64,000 nt of DNA from Clostridium ganghwense (GCF_026735165.1 NZ_JAPQES010000004.1:62001-126000); one strand, 5' to 3'; shown: positions 37,197 to 46,421, counted from the stretch's first letter. Numbers and translations are program-made. The notes: generated by a model from the sequence alone, not told the origin.

Positions 37197-38217
37197 ATTT
37201 TTTTATATACATTTCTGATCCTTTTAAAACAAGCTCAGGTAAAAGGGTAATCCTTTTCACTTCTCTGCTATTTTTATTTCTTATAATATCTATAAGCATA
37301 TTCATACCTACTCTACCCATTTCTACAGTAGGTCCATTAACAAAACTAATATCTAGACCTAATATATTTAATACATCTAATTTATCAAATCCTATAATAG
37401 CTATATCTTCTGGAATATTCATTTTTTCTTCATAAAATGCTTTTACACATCCTAGACTCATCATATTACTACTTACAAAAATAGCGGTAGGTCTATCTTC
37501 CATTTTTATTATTTCTTTTGTAATCCCATATGCACTTTCATAATTGTAATCACCATAAAAAATATATCTATCTTCTATAGGTATATTATTTGCGGATAGC
37601 GCCTTTTTATATCCTATTAGTCTATCCTTTGCTGGTCTAGATTTCATATCTCCAGTAATAATTGCTATTTTTCTATGCCCTTCTTTTATTAAAGCTTCTG
37701 TTCCATCATAAGCTCCTTTTATGTGATCAACAAAAACCCCATTAAAATTAGAATACTCAACATGTCCATCTACTAAAACAATTGGAATTCCTAAATTCTC
37801 AAGAGTAGATAAATACTCACTGTTAAATTTATGTTCAGCTGCCGTTGGTGTTATGATGATTCCCTCAATCCTTTGCTGTCTAAGAAGTTTAAGTGCTTTT
37901 ATTTCTTTATTTATATTTTCTTCAGTATCACAAAGAATTATATTCAAATTATGCTCATCTGCTATTTGACTAATACCTTTTATTATTTCTCCAAAAAAAG
38001 GATTACTTATCTCTGGAACAACAACTCCTATTGTATTTGTTTTACTTGTAGATAAACTTCTCGCTATTGCACTAGGAGTATAATTTAACTCTTTTATTGC
38101 TTTTAAAACCTTTTGTTTTGTTTCTTCTTTTACATATCCTGAATCATTTAAGACTCTTGATACTGTAGCACGAGATACTCCTGATTTCTGAGCAATGTCA
38201 TATATAGTAACTGACAT
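37195..38217 (-). CDS. LacI-family transcriptional regulator (probable deoxynucleoside regulator)
   Basis: 340 residues from the ATG at 38217 (GGGGGG upstream). N-terminal LacI helix-turn-helix (TIYDIAQKSGVSRATVSRVLN) and hinge helix (YTPSAIARSLSTS), then a periplasmic-binding-type sensor domain (TNTIGVVVPEISNPFFGEII). Its own upstream region and the deoC promoter share matching operators, so it probably represses deoC-pdp and itself, released by a deoxyribose-related ligand. The ligand is inference from the neighbours. Confidence 0.92.
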   Translation of the reverse strand: MSVTIYDIAQKSGVSRATVSRVLNDSGYVKEETKQKVLKAIKELNYTPSAIARSLSTSKTNTIGVVVPEISNPFFGEIIKGISQIADEHNLNIILCDTEENINKEIKALKLLRQQRIEGIIITPTAAEHKFNSEYLSTLENLGIPIVLVDGHVEYSNFNGVFVDHIKGAYDGTEALIKEGHRKIAIITGDMKSRPAKDRLIGYKKALSANNIPIEDRYIFYGDYNYESAYGITKEIIKMEDRPTAIFVSSNMMSLGCVKAFYEEKMNIPEDIAIIGFDKLDVLNILGLDISFVNGPTVEMGRVGMNMLIDIIRNKNSREVKRITLLPELVLKGSEMYIKK

Positions 38218-38393
38218 CTTATTCCCCCCAATTTTTTTTAAGGAACTGCTCTCACAATCCTTATACATTATTATATCACATATGTATCTAATAATGTATA
38301 AGAATAGTAATTATGATAAATAATATCACAAATTACTTCAATAAAAATTTAAATATTTATGTTTATTGTGATATATTTTAGTAATTTAAAATA

Positions 38394-38407
38394 TGTGACC
38401 GCTCTCA
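38394..38407. promoter_or_regulatory. LacI-family operator upstream of the lacI-type gene
   Basis: TGTGACCGCTCTCA fits TGnnAnCGnTnnCA and shares CCGCTC with the deoC operator. A weaker copy, AGGAACTGCTCTCA, lies at 38241-38254 close to the Shine-Dalgarno. The rest of the gap to 38571 has no gene. Confidence 0.68.
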
Positions 38408-38507
38408 TATATTTAACATACCATATTGTTATAGAATTTTCAATATATTTTTAACAATTCAATAACTTTTATTTATATAACTTCCTATATAGTAAAAATA
38501 AGTAATA

Positions 38508-38550
38508 ATAGTTTCAAGAATCCTTTTATTTTCTGCACTCCTGAAACTAT
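38508..38550. terminator. Weak hairpin after the aminotransferase gene
   Basis: 9-bp outer stem ATAGTTTCA/TGAAACTAT with an imperfect interior; minus-strand tail TATTATTAC has few T. Possible terminator for the DegT-type gene. Confidence 0.35.
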
Positions 38551-38571
38551 CATCACTTATAAAACTAATTT

Positions 38572-39750
38572 TTATCTTTTCTCAATTTCCGCTACACTCT
38601 TTACAAGTTCTTTAACTACATATTCTGCATCCTCTAATGTAAGAGTTGAGTATATTGGTAATGAAATTTCATTTACATATTGTTTATAAGCATTAGGATA
38701 ATCCTTTATATTATATCCAAGATTTTTATATAAAGTAAACATTGGTAATGGCATATAGTGAACATTTGTCGCTATCCCTTTATTAGCAAGATTCTGTATT
38801 AACTTATCTCTCATTTCTTCACTAAATCTTTTAATTCTAAGCGGATAAAGGTGGTATGACGTTTCTTTGTTCTCATCACTTTTAAAAGGAAGTATTGCCC
38901 ATTCTTTATCACAAAGTGCTTTATTATATGTATCAAATATAGCTTTTCTATTTTTCAGCATTACATCATAGCGACTAAGTTGACTTAATCCAATAGCTGC
39001 ATTAATATCTGTCATATTGCATTTAAACCCATCTGTTACAATATCATATTTCCATGCTCCTGCCTTCATCTTAGATAATGCATCCTTAGACTGTCCATGA
39101 AGTGAAGTAATTTTTAATTCTTTTTTCAAATCATCTCTGCCAAAATAATTATTGAAAGTAACAGCTCCTCCTTCTGAAGTTGTTAAATTTTTTACTGCAT
39201 GAAAAGAGAAAACATGAAAATCTGCTTGTCCTCCAACTCTTTCACCTTTATATTTCGCTCCAAAAGAATGAGCTGAATCTGATATAAATATAATATCTTC
39301 ACGATTTTTAGCTTTTAGAACTTCTCTTATAGAATCATAATCCACAGGTACACCTGCAAAATCAACAGTTATAATTGCCTTTGTTTTAGGTGTAATAGCA
39401 TCAAAAAGGTTTTGTTCATCTAGGAAAAAGCTTTCCTCTTTTACATCTACAAATTTAGGCATAATTCCTCTATGAAGAATTACATTAGCTGTAGCTGTAT
39501 ATGTATATGGAGTAGTAATTACCTCATCTCCTTCTTTAATATTGAAAGCCTTCAAAATTAATTCCAATCCAGCAGTATTACTAGAAAGTGTTACTGCTTC
39601 ATTTGTACAGCAATACTCAGAAATTTTTTCTTCAAATTCAACAGTCCTAGGTCCAGTTGTAATCCATCCAGATTCTAAAACATCCATTACTGCTTTTTTT
39701 TCATGTTCTGTTATATCTGGAGGTGAAAAAGGTATATTTTTTATCTTCAT
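38572..39750 (-). CDS. DegT/DnrJ/EryC1-family PLP aminotransferase
   Basis: 392 residues from the ATG at 39750 (AAAGGA eight bases before). Family features: N-terminal IPFSPPDITEHEKKAV, the glycine/Ser block LSSNTAGLELIL, Asp in ITVDFAGVPVD, and PLP Lys in VFSFHAVKNLTTSEGGA. These enzymes transaminate nucleotide-linked keto-sugars for surface polysaccharides. No other sugar-nucleotide gene is near, so it is an orphan here; it lies 33 nt downstream of the MerR-methyltransferase gene and may be cotranscribed with it. Confidence 0.92.
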   Translation of the reverse strand: MKIKNIPFSPPDITEHEKKAVMDVLESGWITTGPRTVEFEEKISEYCCTNEAVTLSSNTAGLELILKAFNIKEGDEVITTPYTYTATANVILHRGIMPKFVDVKEESFFLDEQNLFDAITPKTKAIITVDFAGVPVDYDSIREVLKAKNREDIIFISDSAHSFGAKYKGERVGGQADFHVFSFHAVKNLTTSEGGAVTFNNYFGRDDLKKELKITSLHGQSKDALSKMKAGAWKYDIVTDGFKCNMTDINAAIGLSQLSRYDVMLKNRKAIFDTYNKALCDKEWAILPFKSDENKETSYHLYPLRIKRFSEEMRDKLIQNLANKGIATNVHYMPLPMFTLYKNLGYNIKDYPNAYKQYVNEISLPIYSTLTLEDAEYVVKELVKSVAEIEKR

Positions 39751-39786
39751 GATACTCATCCTTTCTTTTAAGTTATAAATTTTATA

Positions 39787-40983
39787 TTATTTTTTAGCTT
39801 CAAAAAATCCTGTATCCTTTGTTATATAAATACCATCTTCCTTATAAATTTTATCTTGTAAAAACTTTTCAAACTGCTTTAGTTTTTTATTATTAAAACT
39901 TTCTTTTACATTACCAGGCATTGAAAAAATATAATCTATCAATGGTTCTGGTTCTGTAACAATTAAACTATCTTCATATTTTTTTAACTTAACATTTTTG
40001 AACCACTTATCAATCTGTTTAAAGCCATTTTCCAATTGAAAGCTAGAAGTAATATCCCAACTTTTTGAAGTCATTGCTTGTGATTTAAATTTAAATATAA
40101 GTTCTCTCATTTCAGCCATATGATTTTTTCCTACTGTAGACGTGTAAAAACATCCCCCCATTTTCAAAACCCTAGCTATCTCTGCAAAAGCTTTTTCTCT
40201 ATTTTCAACATGATATAACATGTGATTAGCTATTACTACATCAAAACTACAGTCATCAAAAGGAATATCTTGAGCATCAACTATTTTAAATTTAAAGTTA
40301 GTTGCATTATTACCTAAATTTCTTTTAGCATCCTCCAACATTCCTTTTGAAAAATCAGTAAGTGTAATATCCCATCCTTTTGGAATTCTATTTAAGTTTT
40401 TTTCCCATAAACTAGCATCTCCACAACCCACTTCAAGAATTTTAGCATTTTTAGGAATATTCAATTGTTCAAAAAACCATTTCATCCAACCATATTTATT
40501 CACACTATATAATTCATGAATGTTTATCCTTGATCTAAGATTAGAAGCATTCTTATATTGATCTAATAATTTTTTGTCTGTATTCAATACATTCATTATA
40601 TTTACAAATTTATCCCAATTCATTACCTCTTTATAATTCAACATGTCTAATGTTTCATCTATGGCTTTAATAACCATATGTGTATGATGTATTTTTTCTT
40701 CCATTATCTTTTTTTGTATTTCTAAGGATTTTCTAAAATCTTTATCATTAACATCATGCTTTACTACATTTTTAATATCATTCAAAGAAAATCCAATAAA
40801 TTTTAAGGTTAAAATTTTCTGAAGTTTGGCAAAATCTTGTTTATTATACATTCTATGTCCTGTATCACTGTAAGAACAAGGTTTGAGTAAGCCTATATTA
40901 TCATAATACCTTAAAGTTCTTAATGTAATGCCTGCTTTTGAAGCAAACTCACCGATATTTATAAGGTGGTCATCATTATTCAC
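39787..40983 (-). CDS. MerR-family regulator fused to a SAM-dependent methyltransferase
   Basis: 398 residues from a GTG at 40983 with GAGGTG upstream; an ATG eight codons earlier overlaps that Shine-Dalgarno. Residues about 6-75 are a MerR DNA-binding domain (IGEFASKAGITLRTLRYYDNIGLLKP); a coiled coil follows (to about 120). Residues about 170-300 are a class I methyltransferase (ILEVGCGDASLWEKN, DAQDIPFDDCSFDVVIANHMLYHVENREKAF, ARVLKMGGCFYTST). The effector domain usual in MerR proteins is thus replaced by an enzyme. Methylation substrate unknown. The promoter has the classical 19-bp MerR spacer. Confidence 0.9.
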   Translation of the reverse strand: MNNDDHLINIGEFASKAGITLRTLRYYDNIGLLKPCSYSDTGHRMYNKQDFAKLQKILTLKFIGFSLNDIKNVVKHDVNDKDFRKSLEIQKKIMEEKIHHTHMVIKAIDETLDMLNYKEVMNWDKFVNIMNVLNTDKKLLDQYKNASNLRSRINIHELYSVNKYGWMKWFFEQLNIPKNAKILEVGCGDASLWEKNLNRIPKGWDITLTDFSKGMLEDAKRNLGNNATNFKFKIVDAQDIPFDDCSFDVVIANHMLYHVENREKAFAEIARVLKMGGCFYTSTVGKNHMAEMRELIFKFKSQAMTSKSWDITSSFQLENGFKQIDKWFKNVKLKKYEDSLIVTEPEPLIDYIFSMPGNVKESFNNKKLKQFEKFLQDKIYKEDGIYITKDTGFFEAKK

Positions 40984-41005
40984 TCTTATCACCTCTTTAT
41001 GAAAC

Positions 41006-41036
41006 ATTATAATACATTACGTAACGTAAGTTGCAA
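41006..41036 (-). promoter_or_regulatory. MerR-type promoter with 19-bp spacer and central dyad
   Basis: Minus-strand TTGCAA (41036-41031), 19-bp spacer, TATAAT (41011-41006). The spacer holds TTACGT-n-ACGTAA (41017-41029), a perfect dyad with one central base. Overlong spacers with a central dyad are the hallmark of MerR-controlled promoters, so the fusion protein very probably controls itself. Confidence 0.8.
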
Positions 41037-41100
41037 TATTTAACTATTAATTATTATATATTTTTTAAATCTTGTGAATAAATATAACTATAAAAATAAA

Positions 41101-41120
41101 CATCTACTTTCCAGCAGATG
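41101..41120 (-). terminator. Terminator after the small membrane protein gene
   Basis: 7-bp stem CATCTGC/GTAGATG (one wobble) with 6-nt loop; minus-strand tail TTTATTTTTATAG. Confidence 0.7.
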
Positions 41121-41149
41121 CTTATTTTCTATTTTATCATTTATTGTAG

Positions 41150-41530
41150 TTAAGCACTTATCTCTCTTTGTTCTTTTTTATATTTATGATATGCAAAAGT
41201 CGCTCGTATTGATTCTATATACACTATAGTAAAAATAATCATTAATACACTGAACTTTACTCCATGTGATGCCATCATCATTATTTGCTCAAGCCAATAA
41301 ATTGTTAATCCTAAAACAGCTGCTATTCTTGACATTTTATATATTCCCAATGCAATTATAAGAAAAACCGCTACATCACCAAAAGCCCAATAGTCCATAT
41401 CATAGATTTTAGAAACATTCATACTTATTATAATTGTTACAGCTGTAATAATTGCTATAATAATAGATACTGCAGCTCCTTCTCTAGCTGTTTTTTTTGC
41501 AGTTTCCATATCAGTAATTTTCTTAAACAT
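41150..41530 (-). CDS. Small integral membrane protein
   Basis: 126 residues, four hydrophobic segments (about 20-42, 50-66, 68-85, 90-110), cytoplasmic basic tail (HKYKKEQRE). No domain recognised beyond membrane topology. GAAAGGAAAAGG precedes the ATG. Own terminator. Function unknown. Confidence 0.7.
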   Translation of the reverse strand: MFKKITDMETAKKTAREGAAVSIIIAIITAVTIIISMNVSKIYDMDYWAFGDVAVFLIIALGIYKMSRIAAVLGLTIYWLEQIMMMASHGVKFSVLMIIFTIVYIESIRATFAYHKYKKEQREISA

Positions 41531-41667
41531 ATTCCTTTTCCTTTCTTCAATTTATTTTTTTCCATTTTTAACTATACAATTGTATATTATATCAAATTTA
41601 CCATAAAATTGTCGATACATGTTTAGAAAATAAATAAATACGAATTCAAAGAAATTTAAATACAAAA

Positions 41668-41698
41668 GCATGCAATATATAAATCTATATATGCATGC
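41668..41698 (-). terminator. Terminator after lipoprotein gene
   Basis: Stem with GCATGC at both ends (GCATGCATATATA pairing with TATATATTGCATGC), minus-strand tail TTTTGTATTT. Confidence 0.7.
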
Positions 41699-41705
41699 CC
41701 AAACT

Positions 41706-42422
41706 TTATTTATTCTCTTGTGGTTCAAATAATTTATATCTAAATTCGAAAGGTTCTTTTTGTAGTAAAATTACATTTTGAAATTCTACAAGTCCTTTAC
41801 CCTCTTTAAATATTTTTATTTCTTTATAAGTATTTTCTGGATAGGATTCTATACCTTTAACTACTGTTTCTGTTTTTACTATATTTTTATTTTTATCATC
41901 GGTAGATACTTCAACAATTTTTGTTTCTGCAGTATATTCTTTTCCATCTATACTAACTTTTTGGCTCCATGTTTTTCCTTTTTCAATAGGCAGCTTTAAA
42001 ACCACTTGTTCTCGTATAATAGATTGTGAATGTCTTCTTTTTACATTCTTTTGAATTTCTTTAACAGAATCTTTATCTACTACATACTGAGTTTCAAGTA
42101 ATAAATCTTCTTTTGAAGGTCCTTCTCCCTCACTTACATCTTGAATTTCACCTTTAAAGTCTAATGTTAATGATTCTTGATTATCTGTAACTTTATTCAA
42201 AGTTATCGTGTGACCATATTCAGCTGTTCCAGAATATTTTAAAACAGTTCCTTCTAGTGCTGGAAAATATTTTGCTAGTTCCTCACTATAAACTTTAGCT
42301 GTCTTAGCTGCATCCTTATTTTTTGCTACTTCAGCTTTCCCTTTTGCTCCACATCCTACTATTACAGCTGTTAAAACTGAAACACATGCAAAACAAGATA
42401 TTTTTTTGATAATTGATTTCAT
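41706..42422 (-). CDS. Lipoprotein of unknown function
   Basis: 238 residues from the ATG at 42422 (AGGAGG upstream). Signal peptide with lipobox VIVGCGAKG (Cys about 22), then a beta-rich extracytoplasmic domain: YSGTAEYGHTITLNK, LTLDFKGEIQDVSEGEG, LKLPIEKGKTWSQKV. The last pattern (KLPIxxGxxW) resembles domains in other clostridial lipoproteins, but I cannot assign a role. Monocistronic between two terminators. Confidence 0.8.
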   Translation of the reverse strand: MKSIIKKISCFACVSVLTAVIVGCGAKGKAEVAKNKDAAKTAKVYSEELAKYFPALEGTVLKYSGTAEYGHTITLNKVTDNQESLTLDFKGEIQDVSEGEGPSKEDLLLETQYVVDKDSVKEIQKNVKRRHSQSIIREQVVLKLPIEKGKTWSQKVSIDGKEYTAETKIVEVSTDDKNKNIVKTETVVKGIESYPENTYKEIKIFKEGKGLVEFQNVILLQKEPFEFRYKLFEPQENK

Positions 42423-42569
42423 ATTTGATTTCCTCCTCAATTTATATTTGATAGTTCGAATTTATCTGCTACAAATCATCTCCCTATATTTATATTGTAA
42501 TTTAAATACCCTAATCAAATCTTTACAAATAGGTTAAGGTTATTGTAAAACAATTTAAAAATAACTGTA

Positions 42570-42596
42570 ACATTTTTATATTGATTTCATAACATA
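42570..42596 (+). promoter_or_regulatory. Mother-cell (sigma-K/sigma-E-like) promoter candidate
   Basis: AC (42570-42571), 16-bp spacer, CATAACATA (42588-42596), matching the sigma-K/E -10 consensus CATAnnnTA and the sigma-K -35 AC at proper spacing. It sits 33 nt before the small gene at 42629. Confidence 0.4.
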
Positions 42597-42628
42597 ATAA
42601 GTGGTTATATCTATAAGGAGGTTATATA

Positions 42629-42916
42629 ATGTTCAATGCTATGTATCCATTTATGCCATTTCGTCAAATGCCTACGTCGCAGATGCCAATGGACACAAAT
42701 ACTTATTTTAAAAATTTATTTAATAGATTAGTAGGTAAAAGAGTAGATATCTTGCTAAATGGCCGTGAGGGAATTTTTAAAAATTTATTAATTTTAAAAG
42801 TAGATAATGGTGTTGTAATTACTGAAGCTGAAAATGAAATCTGCTTAATTCCCTTTAGATTCATTGCAACAGTATTCTTACCAAAAGATTTAGCAAAAGA
42901 ACTTTATCAATTTTAA
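42629..42916 (+). CDS. Small Met/Pro-rich-headed protein, possibly spore-related
   Basis: 95 residues. A Met/Pro/Gln-rich N-terminus (MYPFMPFRQMPTSQMPM) is followed by a compact beta-strand domain (VGKRVDILLNGREGIFKN, ICLIPFRFIATVFLP), the kind of small barrel seen in Bacillus spore-associated YuzF-like proteins. AAGGAGG precedes the ATG and a mother-cell-type promoter is predicted. The stop overlaps the end of the convergent kinase gene by four bases. Assignment to the spore is inference. Confidence 0.7.
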   Translation: MFNAMYPFMPFRQMPTSQMPMDTNTYFKNLFNRLVGKRVDILLNGREGIFKNLLILKVDNGVVITEAENEICLIPFRFIATVFLPKDLAKELYQF

Positions 42917-44301
42917 TACTCAATAGGAATAAGTATATTTACTTTTGTTCCTTCTCCTTCTACACTATCTATACTTAATTCTCCACCATGCAGATGTATA
43001 ATCTCTTTACAAATTGATAAACCAATACCACTACCTGATTTTTTTGATTTACCTTTATAAAATTTATGTGTTACTTTGTGGATGTCTTTCTTTGGTATTC
43101 CTATGCCATTATCCTCTATTTGTATTAAAACATTTTCTTGGCGAAGGTAAGTATTAATGCTTATCTTCCCATCCTCCTCTGAAAATTTTATGGCATTATC
43201 TATAATATTAATTAGAACCTGTTTAAGTCTATTTACATCACCTGCTGCATAACAAGGCTTTTTTTCAATATTTAAACTAACTTCAATGCCTACTTTTTCA
43301 AATCTTTTTTTAAAATAATTATATACTTCCATTGTTAATTGATTTATATCAACCTTCTCTAAATTTAAACTGATTTTACCAGCTTCAAATTTAGAAAAAT
43401 CAAGAAGTTCTTCTACTAATCCAGTTAATCTTTTAGTTTCACTAGATATTATTTTCAAACCTTCCTTTGCCTCTTCTAAATTTTCAACCTCACCTGTAAG
43501 TATAATTTCACTCCACCCCTGTATTGCAGTTAGAGGTGTTCTTAATTCATGTGATATTGATGAAATAAATTCATTTTTAATTAAATTACTTTTCTGTATT
43601 TCCTCTGACATATAATTTAATGTATCTGATAGCTTGCCTATTTCATCATTATTTATTTTTACAGCTCTCTTTGTAAAATCACCTGCGGCCATTATTTCTG
43701 CAACTTTTGTTACTTCTTCAATAGGATACACTATTCCCTTAGCTAAAAATGAACTTAATAAAAATGTTATAATTACTACAAACACGCCTATAAAAATTGA
43801 AGCAAAAAAAATCTTTAACAGCATAGTTTCTATTTTTTCAACAGAAACAGTATATCTCAAAGCTCCTGAAATCTCCCCCAAATGATAAAGTGGAGTAGAT
43901 ACAGCCATTATACTTTCCTTAGTTTCATTATTTTTCTCTTTAATAATTTGCATTTCCTCATTTAGTGCTGCTTTAATATCAGCTGCATCAATTGGTTCAT
44001 TAGACTTTAATCCATTTGAATCTGTAAGCATCCTTCTATTAGTATCATATACCTGCATATAAAAAACAGGGTCTCTTGAATCATTCTCTAATATATATCT
44101 TGCTTTTTCCTCTATTCTTTCATTTATAAGATATTTATTATAAAATCCACCTGAAACCTTTACTTTATTTAATAATTCTTGTTGTACACTTTGAAAATAA
44201 TAATTTCTTACTACCAAAAGAAAAATAATCTCTAAAATAAGAACAATACTTATAATGATAATACCATTTTGTTTATATATACGGCTTTTTATTCCTTTCA
44301 T
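42913..44301 (-). CDS. Membrane sensor histidine kinase (VicK/PhoR-like)
   Basis: 462 residues. TM1 about 13-32, an extracellular domain of about 125 residues, TM2 about 162-185, HAMP (SSFLAKGIVYPIEEVTKVA), HisKA with phospho-His in FISSISHELRTPLTAIQ, and HATPase with IDNAIKFSEE, DNGIGIPKKDIHKV and GSGIGLSICKEI. The ATG overlaps the response-regulator stop (4-nt ATGA overlap). Together with the regulator and perhaps the upstream lipoprotein it forms a surface-sensing module; signal unknown. Confidence 0.93.
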   Translation of the reverse strand: MKGIKSRIYKQNGIIIISIVLILEIIFLLVVRNYYFQSVQQELLNKVKVSGGFYNKYLINERIEEKARYILENDSRDPVFYMQVYDTNRRMLTDSNGLKSNEPIDAADIKAALNEEMQIIKEKNNETKESIMAVSTPLYHLGEISGALRYTVSVEKIETMLLKIFFASIFIGVFVVIITFLLSSFLAKGIVYPIEEVTKVAEIMAAGDFTKRAVKINNDEIGKLSDTLNYMSEEIQKSNLIKNEFISSISHELRTPLTAIQGWSEIILTGEVENLEEAKEGLKIISSETKRLTGLVEELLDFSKFEAGKISLNLEKVDINQLTMEVYNYFKKRFEKVGIEVSLNIEKKPCYAAGDVNRLKQVLINIIDNAIKFSEEDGKISINTYLRQENVLIQIEDNGIGIPKKDIHKVTHKFYKGKSKKSGSGIGLSICKEIIHLHGGELSIDSVEGEGTKVNILIPIEY

Positions 44302-44996
44302 TTATCAATACTCCACATATATCCGTGTCCCCAAACTGTTTTTAAATAAATAGGATTTGAAGCATCTTCTTCTATTTTTCGTCTTATTCTCCTTATGTTA
44401 ACATCCACAGTTTTTATATCCCCAAAATAATTTTTACCCCAAACCCTATCTAATATTTCATCTCTACTAACAGTTTTATTAGCATTATTTATTAGCAGCT
44501 TTATAATTTCATATTCTGTTGGCGTAATCGAAATTTCCACATCTTCTTTCCTTAAAACTTTTTTATTCATATCTAAAGTAAAAGGACCATTCTTAATAAG
44601 ATTAGTATCTGCTGTTTGTTTATTAATAGTTCTGTTAATGCGCCTTAATAACGCTTCAATTCTAGCTACCAACTCTTTAGGACTAAATGGCTTTACAAGA
44701 TAATCATCAGCTCCACTTCCTAAACCAACTACTTTATCATCATCTTGTCCTTTCGCTGTAATCATGATAATGCCAATATTAGGATAACCTTCTCTAAGTC
44801 TTCTACAAACCTCAAATCCATCTATATCTGGAAGCATAACATCTAATAATGCAATGTCCACACTTCCATCCACTTTTTTTAAAGCCTCATTACCATTTTC
44901 CGCTTCTATAACATCATATTTTAAAGCTCTTAATTTTATTTTCATAAAACTTCTTATTGATTTTTCATCTTCTAAAATTAATATCTTATTGCTCAT
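44298..44996 (-). CDS. OmpR/PhoB-family response regulator
   Basis: 232 residues. Receiver domain with acidic pair LEDE, phospho-acceptor Asp in ALLDVMLPDIDGFEV, Lys in DYLVKPFSPKEL; winged-helix C-terminus (VSRDEILDRVWGKNYFGDIKTVDVNIRRIRRKIEED). Cognate partner of the overlapping kinase gene. Target genes not evident. Confidence 0.95.
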   Translation of the reverse strand: MSNKILILEDEKSIRSFMKIKLRALKYDVIEAENGNEALKKVDGSVDIALLDVMLPDIDGFEVCRRLREGYPNIGIIMITAKGQDDDKVVGLGSGADDYLVKPFSPKELVARIEALLRRINRTINKQTADTNLIKNGPFTLDMNKKVLRKEDVEISITPTEYEIIKLLINNANKTVSRDEILDRVWGKNYFGDIKTVDVNIRRIRRKIEEDASNPIYLKTVWGHGYMWSIDK

Positions 44997-45077
44997 AGTT
45001 ACTCTCCTAAATTAAACATATTATTTTATTTAACAAACTTATATACATCTTAATAATTTAATAATGAAAATTTTTCA

Positions 45078-46421
45078 CTATTTAAGAGTAGAAAAAATTC
45101 CTTTTAGCCTATCTTCATTCATAAAATATTTTGATTCTTTTTGTAAATCAGATATTCCCCCTACTATTACACTCTTTTCATTTTCTTCTAAAACTACATA
45201 TCTTTTATCTTGTAATAAATATTTATTTTCTTCCCACTCTTCTTTACTAAAGCTTTGAATAGAAAAAATAAATTCATGTAAATTCCTATTGCTATCTAAA
45301 GTATAAAACTCCACCTTATTTTCAAAGCCTTTTTCATCAAATTTTTTAATAATAGTAAACTCTTCTCCCCATTCCTTAGGAATTTGAACTTTATAACCTT
45401 TATCATGATTATAATATTCTTTTAATACTAAAGTAATATCATTTTTCCCATCCCATTTATACCACGTATTAATCAGAGGTATATTGTATTTTGAAGAATT
45501 TTTTACTTCAGTAATCTTTTCTAAAAGACCAAATTCTATAATTCCGTCATTATTTATATCTTTTGATTTAATCATATACTCATGTGATGTTTTAGGTATA
45601 TCTATAGTCTCATTTCCTAATACTTCAACTAATTTATTATTTTTCATAATTAGTAAATCCGTATAAGAAGAAAATATATCCATATCAAAATCAATAAAGA
45701 TTCCCTTTTTATCTAGTGATGCATTACCAACTGTCATAGTACTGTAATAACTCTTATTATTAATATTAAATTTATCAATCGAAATCATTTCTTCCTTGGA
45801 ATATCTAAGAACTTCTATACTTGTAGCATCACTTTTAGGAAGTCTTTCTAATAAAACTAATTCATTTTGTCCATCATTATTCAAATCATCTATGCTAAGT
45901 TCTCTATATCTACTTTCATAGATTGAATGAAAATATCCATTATGCCAGGAATATAGACTTAAAATTTTATCTTGATTCTCTCCCATATTCCATCCTATAA
46001 GTAAATCTGGCTTTTTATCTCCTGTTAAATCCTTATATTCTACTAGATCCAATCCATCCACATTTTGTGAAATTCTATTTATCTCATGCCACTTATCTTT
46101 ATTTTTTTTTAAAATAATCACACCATATTCATTTTTATCTGCAAAAGAATTTTTATCTCCTTTATATAATAAGAGCAACTCCTTCTCTTCATCTTCATCA
46201 AGATTAACTCTTCTAACGGATTCCTTATCATTTTGTCTTATAGCTAATGTTAATGTCTCTTTATCAGATAAAAATTGTGAAACTATATTATCTATTTCAA
46301 TACCTTCTATTAAATTTTTAGGTTTATTTATTAGCTCACTTGGAGGTTTTGTTATTGAGCAACCTAATACTACGAAAATCATAAATATACATATAATAAT
46401 TGTATTTATCTTTTTATACAC
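45078..46421 (-). CDS. Lipoprotein with FG-GAP/VCBS-like repeats
   Basis: 447 residues from a GTG at 46421 preceded by AAGGAGG. Lipobox VVLGCS (Cys about 21). At least three calcium-loop-like repeats: DLTGDKKPDLLIGW, DLNNDGQNELVLLE and DINNDGIIEFGLLE, typical of beta-propeller FG-GAP/VCBS repeats. It ends 82 nt before the response-regulator start, on the same strand with no terminator seen between, so it may be the extracellular sensor partner of the two-component system. That link is inference. Confidence 0.82.
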   Translation of the reverse strand: MYKKINTIIICIFMIFVVLGCSITKPPSELINKPKNLIEGIEIDNIVSQFLSDKETLTLAIRQNDKESVRRVNLDEDEEKELLLLYKGDKNSFADKNEYGVIILKKNKDKWHEINRISQNVDGLDLVEYKDLTGDKKPDLLIGWNMGENQDKILSLYSWHNGYFHSIYESRYRELSIDDLNNDGQNELVLLERLPKSDATSIEVLRYSKEEMISIDKFNINNKSYYSTMTVGNASLDKKGIFIDFDMDIFSSYTDLLIMKNNKLVEVLGNETIDIPKTSHEYMIKSKDINNDGIIEFGLLEKITEVKNSSKYNIPLINTWYKWDGKNDITLVLKEYYNHDKGYKVQIPKEWGEEFTIIKKFDEKGFENKVEFYTLDSNRNLHEFIFSIQSFSKEEWEENKYLLQDKRYVVLEENEKSVIVGGISDLQKESKYFMNEDRLKGIFSTLK

